A program made the position numbers and the translations under genes. A model generated the notes under the pieces. The model was given only the letters and a program-made list of their open reading frames with translations. It was not told the DNA's origin and searched no databases. From Pleurocapsa sp. FMAR1 (GTDB lineage: Bacteria; Cyanobacteriota; Cyanobacteriia; Cyanobacteriales; Xenococcaceae), in contig NZ_OY762512.1 in the NCBI RefSeq assembly GCF_963665995.1, positions 4,898,001 through 4,962,000 on the forward strand: 64,000 bases of DNA, in the 5' to 3' direction. Shown here one piece after another: positions 62,289 through 64,000 of the stretch (positions are counted from its first letter, which is position 1; the number at the start of each line of letters is the position of its first letter).

Positions 62289-63386
62289 TTGTCAAAAAAC
62301 AGCAGCCAATTTTACATGTATAGTTATACATTTGAAGAAAAGTATGGTCGTTTACGAAAAGAGTTAATACGGGGAGGTGTCGTATTAGCGAGCATTATCT
62401 TAATTGGTACTCTTTGGTACTGGAAAGTCGAGAAGTGGACTTTTATTGAATCAGCCTATATGACCGTAATTACCCTATCCACGGTGGGGTATTCTGAGAC
62501 TCATCCATTAGGAGAAAGAGGGCAATTATTCACCATTACTTTAATCTTAATGGGGTTATTCACCATTGCTTACATTGTCAATCGTTTTACCGAAGCTCTA
62601 ATTCAGGGCTATTTTCAAGAAGGCATCAAACTAAGACAGGAGAAGAGTTTGATTGAATCTCTAGATCAACATTACATTGTTTGCGGTTTTGGGCGTACTG
62701 GTCGTCATGTCGCCCGTGAATTTTTCGCTGAAGGTATTCCCTTTATTATTATTGACGATAACCCAGAAGAAGTAGAAGAAATTAAACAGTTAGGATACAC
62801 GGTAATTTTAGGTGACGCTACTTTAGATGAATCTTTGGTACGTGCCAAAATTGAGCGAGCAACTTGTATGGTAACGGCACTGCCTTCAGATGCTGAAAAT
62901 CTCTATACAGTTTTGTCAGCCAAAACCCTTAATCCACGTATAAGAGCGATCGCTCGTGCCAGTAACGAAGAGGCGGTACAAAAGTTACAGAGGGCAGGGG
63001 CAGATGCGGTAGTTTCCCCTTATATTACAGGGGGAAGAAGACTGGCAGCAGCAGCATTAAGACCTCAGGTAATGGACTTTGTTGATGGTATTATTACAGG
63101 GTCTAATCGTTCTTACTATCTCGAAGAATTTTTAATTGATTCTGAAGCCTGTCCTTTTGTGGGTCAAAGTTTGCGAGAGGCTAAATTGCGATCGCAGACA
63201 GGGGCGTTAGTATTGGCAATTCGCCGTTTTGATGGCAACTTGATTGCAGGTCCTACGGGAGATTCTCTTATTTTAGAACGAGACGCATTAATCTGTATGG
63301 GAACAGCAGATCAGCTAAGGAATCTCAACAAAATTTTAGGTCCAATAAATTCAACCAATGCTCCCAGACTTCCTAAAAATCAATAA
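62289..63386 (+). CDS. SynK-like potassium channel with RCK domain
   Basis: A 365-residue protein from TTG 62289 (ATG 62316 is the alternative start). Two transmembrane segments (about 30-48 and 76-100) flank the pore loop with selectivity filter Thr65-Val-Gly-Tyr-Ser69. The cytosolic RCK_N Rossmann fold begins VCGFGRTGRHVAREF (GxGxxG at 133-138), followed by an RCK_C domain at about 270-350. It lets K+ cross the membrane under ligand control (NAD or divalent ions). It is similar to the SynK type of cyanobacterial thylakoid channels. Confidence 0.88.
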   Translation: MSKNSSQFYMYSYTFEEKYGRLRKELIRGGVVLASIILIGTLWYWKVEKWTFIESAYMTVITLSTVGYSETHPLGERGQLFTITLILMGLFTIAYIVNRFTEALIQGYFQEGIKLRQEKSLIESLDQHYIVCGFGRTGRHVAREFFAEGIPFIIIDDNPEEVEEIKQLGYTVILGDATLDESLVRAKIERATCMVTALPSDAENLYTVLSAKTLNPRIRAIARASNEEAVQKLQRAGADAVVSPYITGGRRLAAAALRPQVMDFVDGIITGSNRSYYLEEFLIDSEACPFVGQSLREAKLRSQTGALVLAIRRFDGNLIAGPTGDSLILERDALICMGTADQLRNLNKILGPINSTNAPRLPKNQ

Positions 63387-63402
63387 AACCAATTATTTAG
63401 TT

Positions 63403-64000
63403 ATGAAGGCGCATATTTTGGTGGTAGAAGATGAACCTAAGCTGGCTCAGTTTATTAAGATGGAATTGGAGTTTGAAGACTATCAGGTAACTCATGCAGC
63501 CGATGGCTTTGCAGGCCTGTCTGCTGCTAGGGAAATTCAGCCTGATTTGATTTTGCTTGATTGGATGTTACCTGGAATCTCAGGACCTGAAATTTGCCGT
63601 CGTCTACGCCAGACAGGAGACAAAGTAGCAATTATTATTCTTACTGCCAAAGATGAAGTAAGCGATCGCGTTTTGGGTTTGGACGCTGGGGCTGATGATT
63701 ATGTAGTTAAGCCTTTTAGCATTGAGGAGTTACTTGCCAGAGTTAGAGCTAATTTACGTCGTGAGCAAGAAGAGGAAACAGATTTAATCCAGTTTAGCAA
63801 TCTTACTCTCAATCGTTCTACTCGTGAAGTATTTCGCGATCGACGCTCTATCGAATTAACCGCTAAAGAGTTTGATTTATTAGAGTATTTGCTTTCCCAT
63901 CCTCGTCAAGTATTAACCCGCGATCAAATTTTAGAAAGAGTTTGGGGTTACGATTTTATGGGGGACTCTAACATCATTGAAGTTTATATTCGCTATCTGC
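63403..64000 (+). CDS. OmpR/PhoB-type response regulator (cut by window end)
   Basis: The first 199 codons of a regulator. The receiver (1-120) has Asp10-Glu11, phosphoacceptor Asp53 (LLDWMLPG), Thr81 and Lys103. The winged-helix trans_reg_C domain (from about 135) is recognised by LTLNRSTREVFR, IELTAKEFDLLEYLLSHPRQ and VLTRDQILERVWGYDF. ATG 63403 follows the K+ channel stop by 16 bases, suggesting co-transcription. A kinase gene may follow outside the window. Confidence 0.92.
   Translation, partial: MKAHILVVEDEPKLAQFIKMELEFEDYQVTHAADGFAGLSAAREIQPDLILLDWMLPGISGPEICRRLRQTGDKVAIIILTAKDEVSDRVLGLDAGADDYVVKPFSIEELLARVRANLRREQEEETDLIQFSNLTLNRSTREVFRDRRSIELTAKEFDLLEYLLSHPRQVLTRDQILERVWGYDFMGDSNIIEVYIRYL

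Overview
The window is chromosomal DNA from a cyanobacterium. The octamer GCGATCGC (HIP1) recurs throughout, coding DNA is AT-rich, and several families are cyanobacterial hallmarks: Ycf49/DUF2499, a DevBCA exporter, a short RRM protein, a pheophorbide-oxygenase-like Rieske protein, a cyanobacteriochrome kinase and DUF29/Uma2 proteins. The many dispersed repeats, toxin-antitoxin genes and exopolysaccharide genes suggest a larger-genome, surface-attached lineage (Pleurocapsales-like). That placement is inference.

Layout. 0-6 kb: the gshB 3' end, two small membrane proteins, a ferritin-like di-iron protein, a PD-(D/E)XK nuclease, then a signalling cluster made of a membrane-tethered response regulator, an ECF sigma factor, a probable anti-sigma protein and a Spy/CpxP-like periplasmic protein, and tRNA-Leu(GAG). 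6-7.1 kb: decayed transposase and reading-frame debris plus a 182-bp hairpin-rich element. 7.1-14.7 kb: ilvB, a hydrolase-like protein, and a TetR regulator divergent from a devB-devC-devA exporter operon that carries a PIN/RHH toxin-antitoxin pair between devC and devA. 15-28 kb: a pentapeptide-repeat membrane protein, sucrose-phosphate phosphatase, a SsuABC/TauABC-type importer, a glutathione transferase, SppA, a Rieske oxygenase and DNA polymerase I. 28-33 kb: a non-coding stretch with a candidate structured RNA, an RRM protein, a second membrane-tethered response regulator and a CPA1 Na+/H+ antiporter.

33-45 kb is an accessory region: truncated hicB, an MNT/HEPN pair, a DUF6883/DUF4926 pair with no normal start codon on the first gene, an O-antigen ligase plus a detached fragment of its C-terminus, and a DUF559 endonuclease gene enclosed by C/G-rich inverted arms. 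Directly beside it lies a 13-unit tandem array (37461-39500) made of the same arms. Then come two type IV pilin genes and one further gene, all broken by small indels, a RHH/MazF pair, Uma2, DUF29 and an alpha/beta hydrolase. 45.5-54.2 kb is an exopolysaccharide cluster: a Wzy-like ligase/polymerase, an unrecognised 702-residue protein, a Wzx flippase, a GT4 glycosyltransferase, a PIG-L deacetylase and a FkbM methyltransferase. 54.4-64 kb: a histidine kinase with a DXCF-type cyanobacteriochrome GAF domain and a receiver lacking its phosphoacceptor Asp, a YihY/BrkB membrane protein, DUF2945, DUF4385, a small lipoprotein, an MscS channel, argD, a SynK-like K+ channel and the start of an OmpR-type regulator.

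The strongest candidate for something undescribed is the DUF559 unit with its array. The gene fills the position that a 9-24 bp spacer occupies in each array unit, its stop codon lies in one repeat arm and an alternative start lies in the other. This looks like a possible autonomous/non-autonomous element pair, related in logic to RAYT-REP systems. It is a hypothesis from sequence layout alone.
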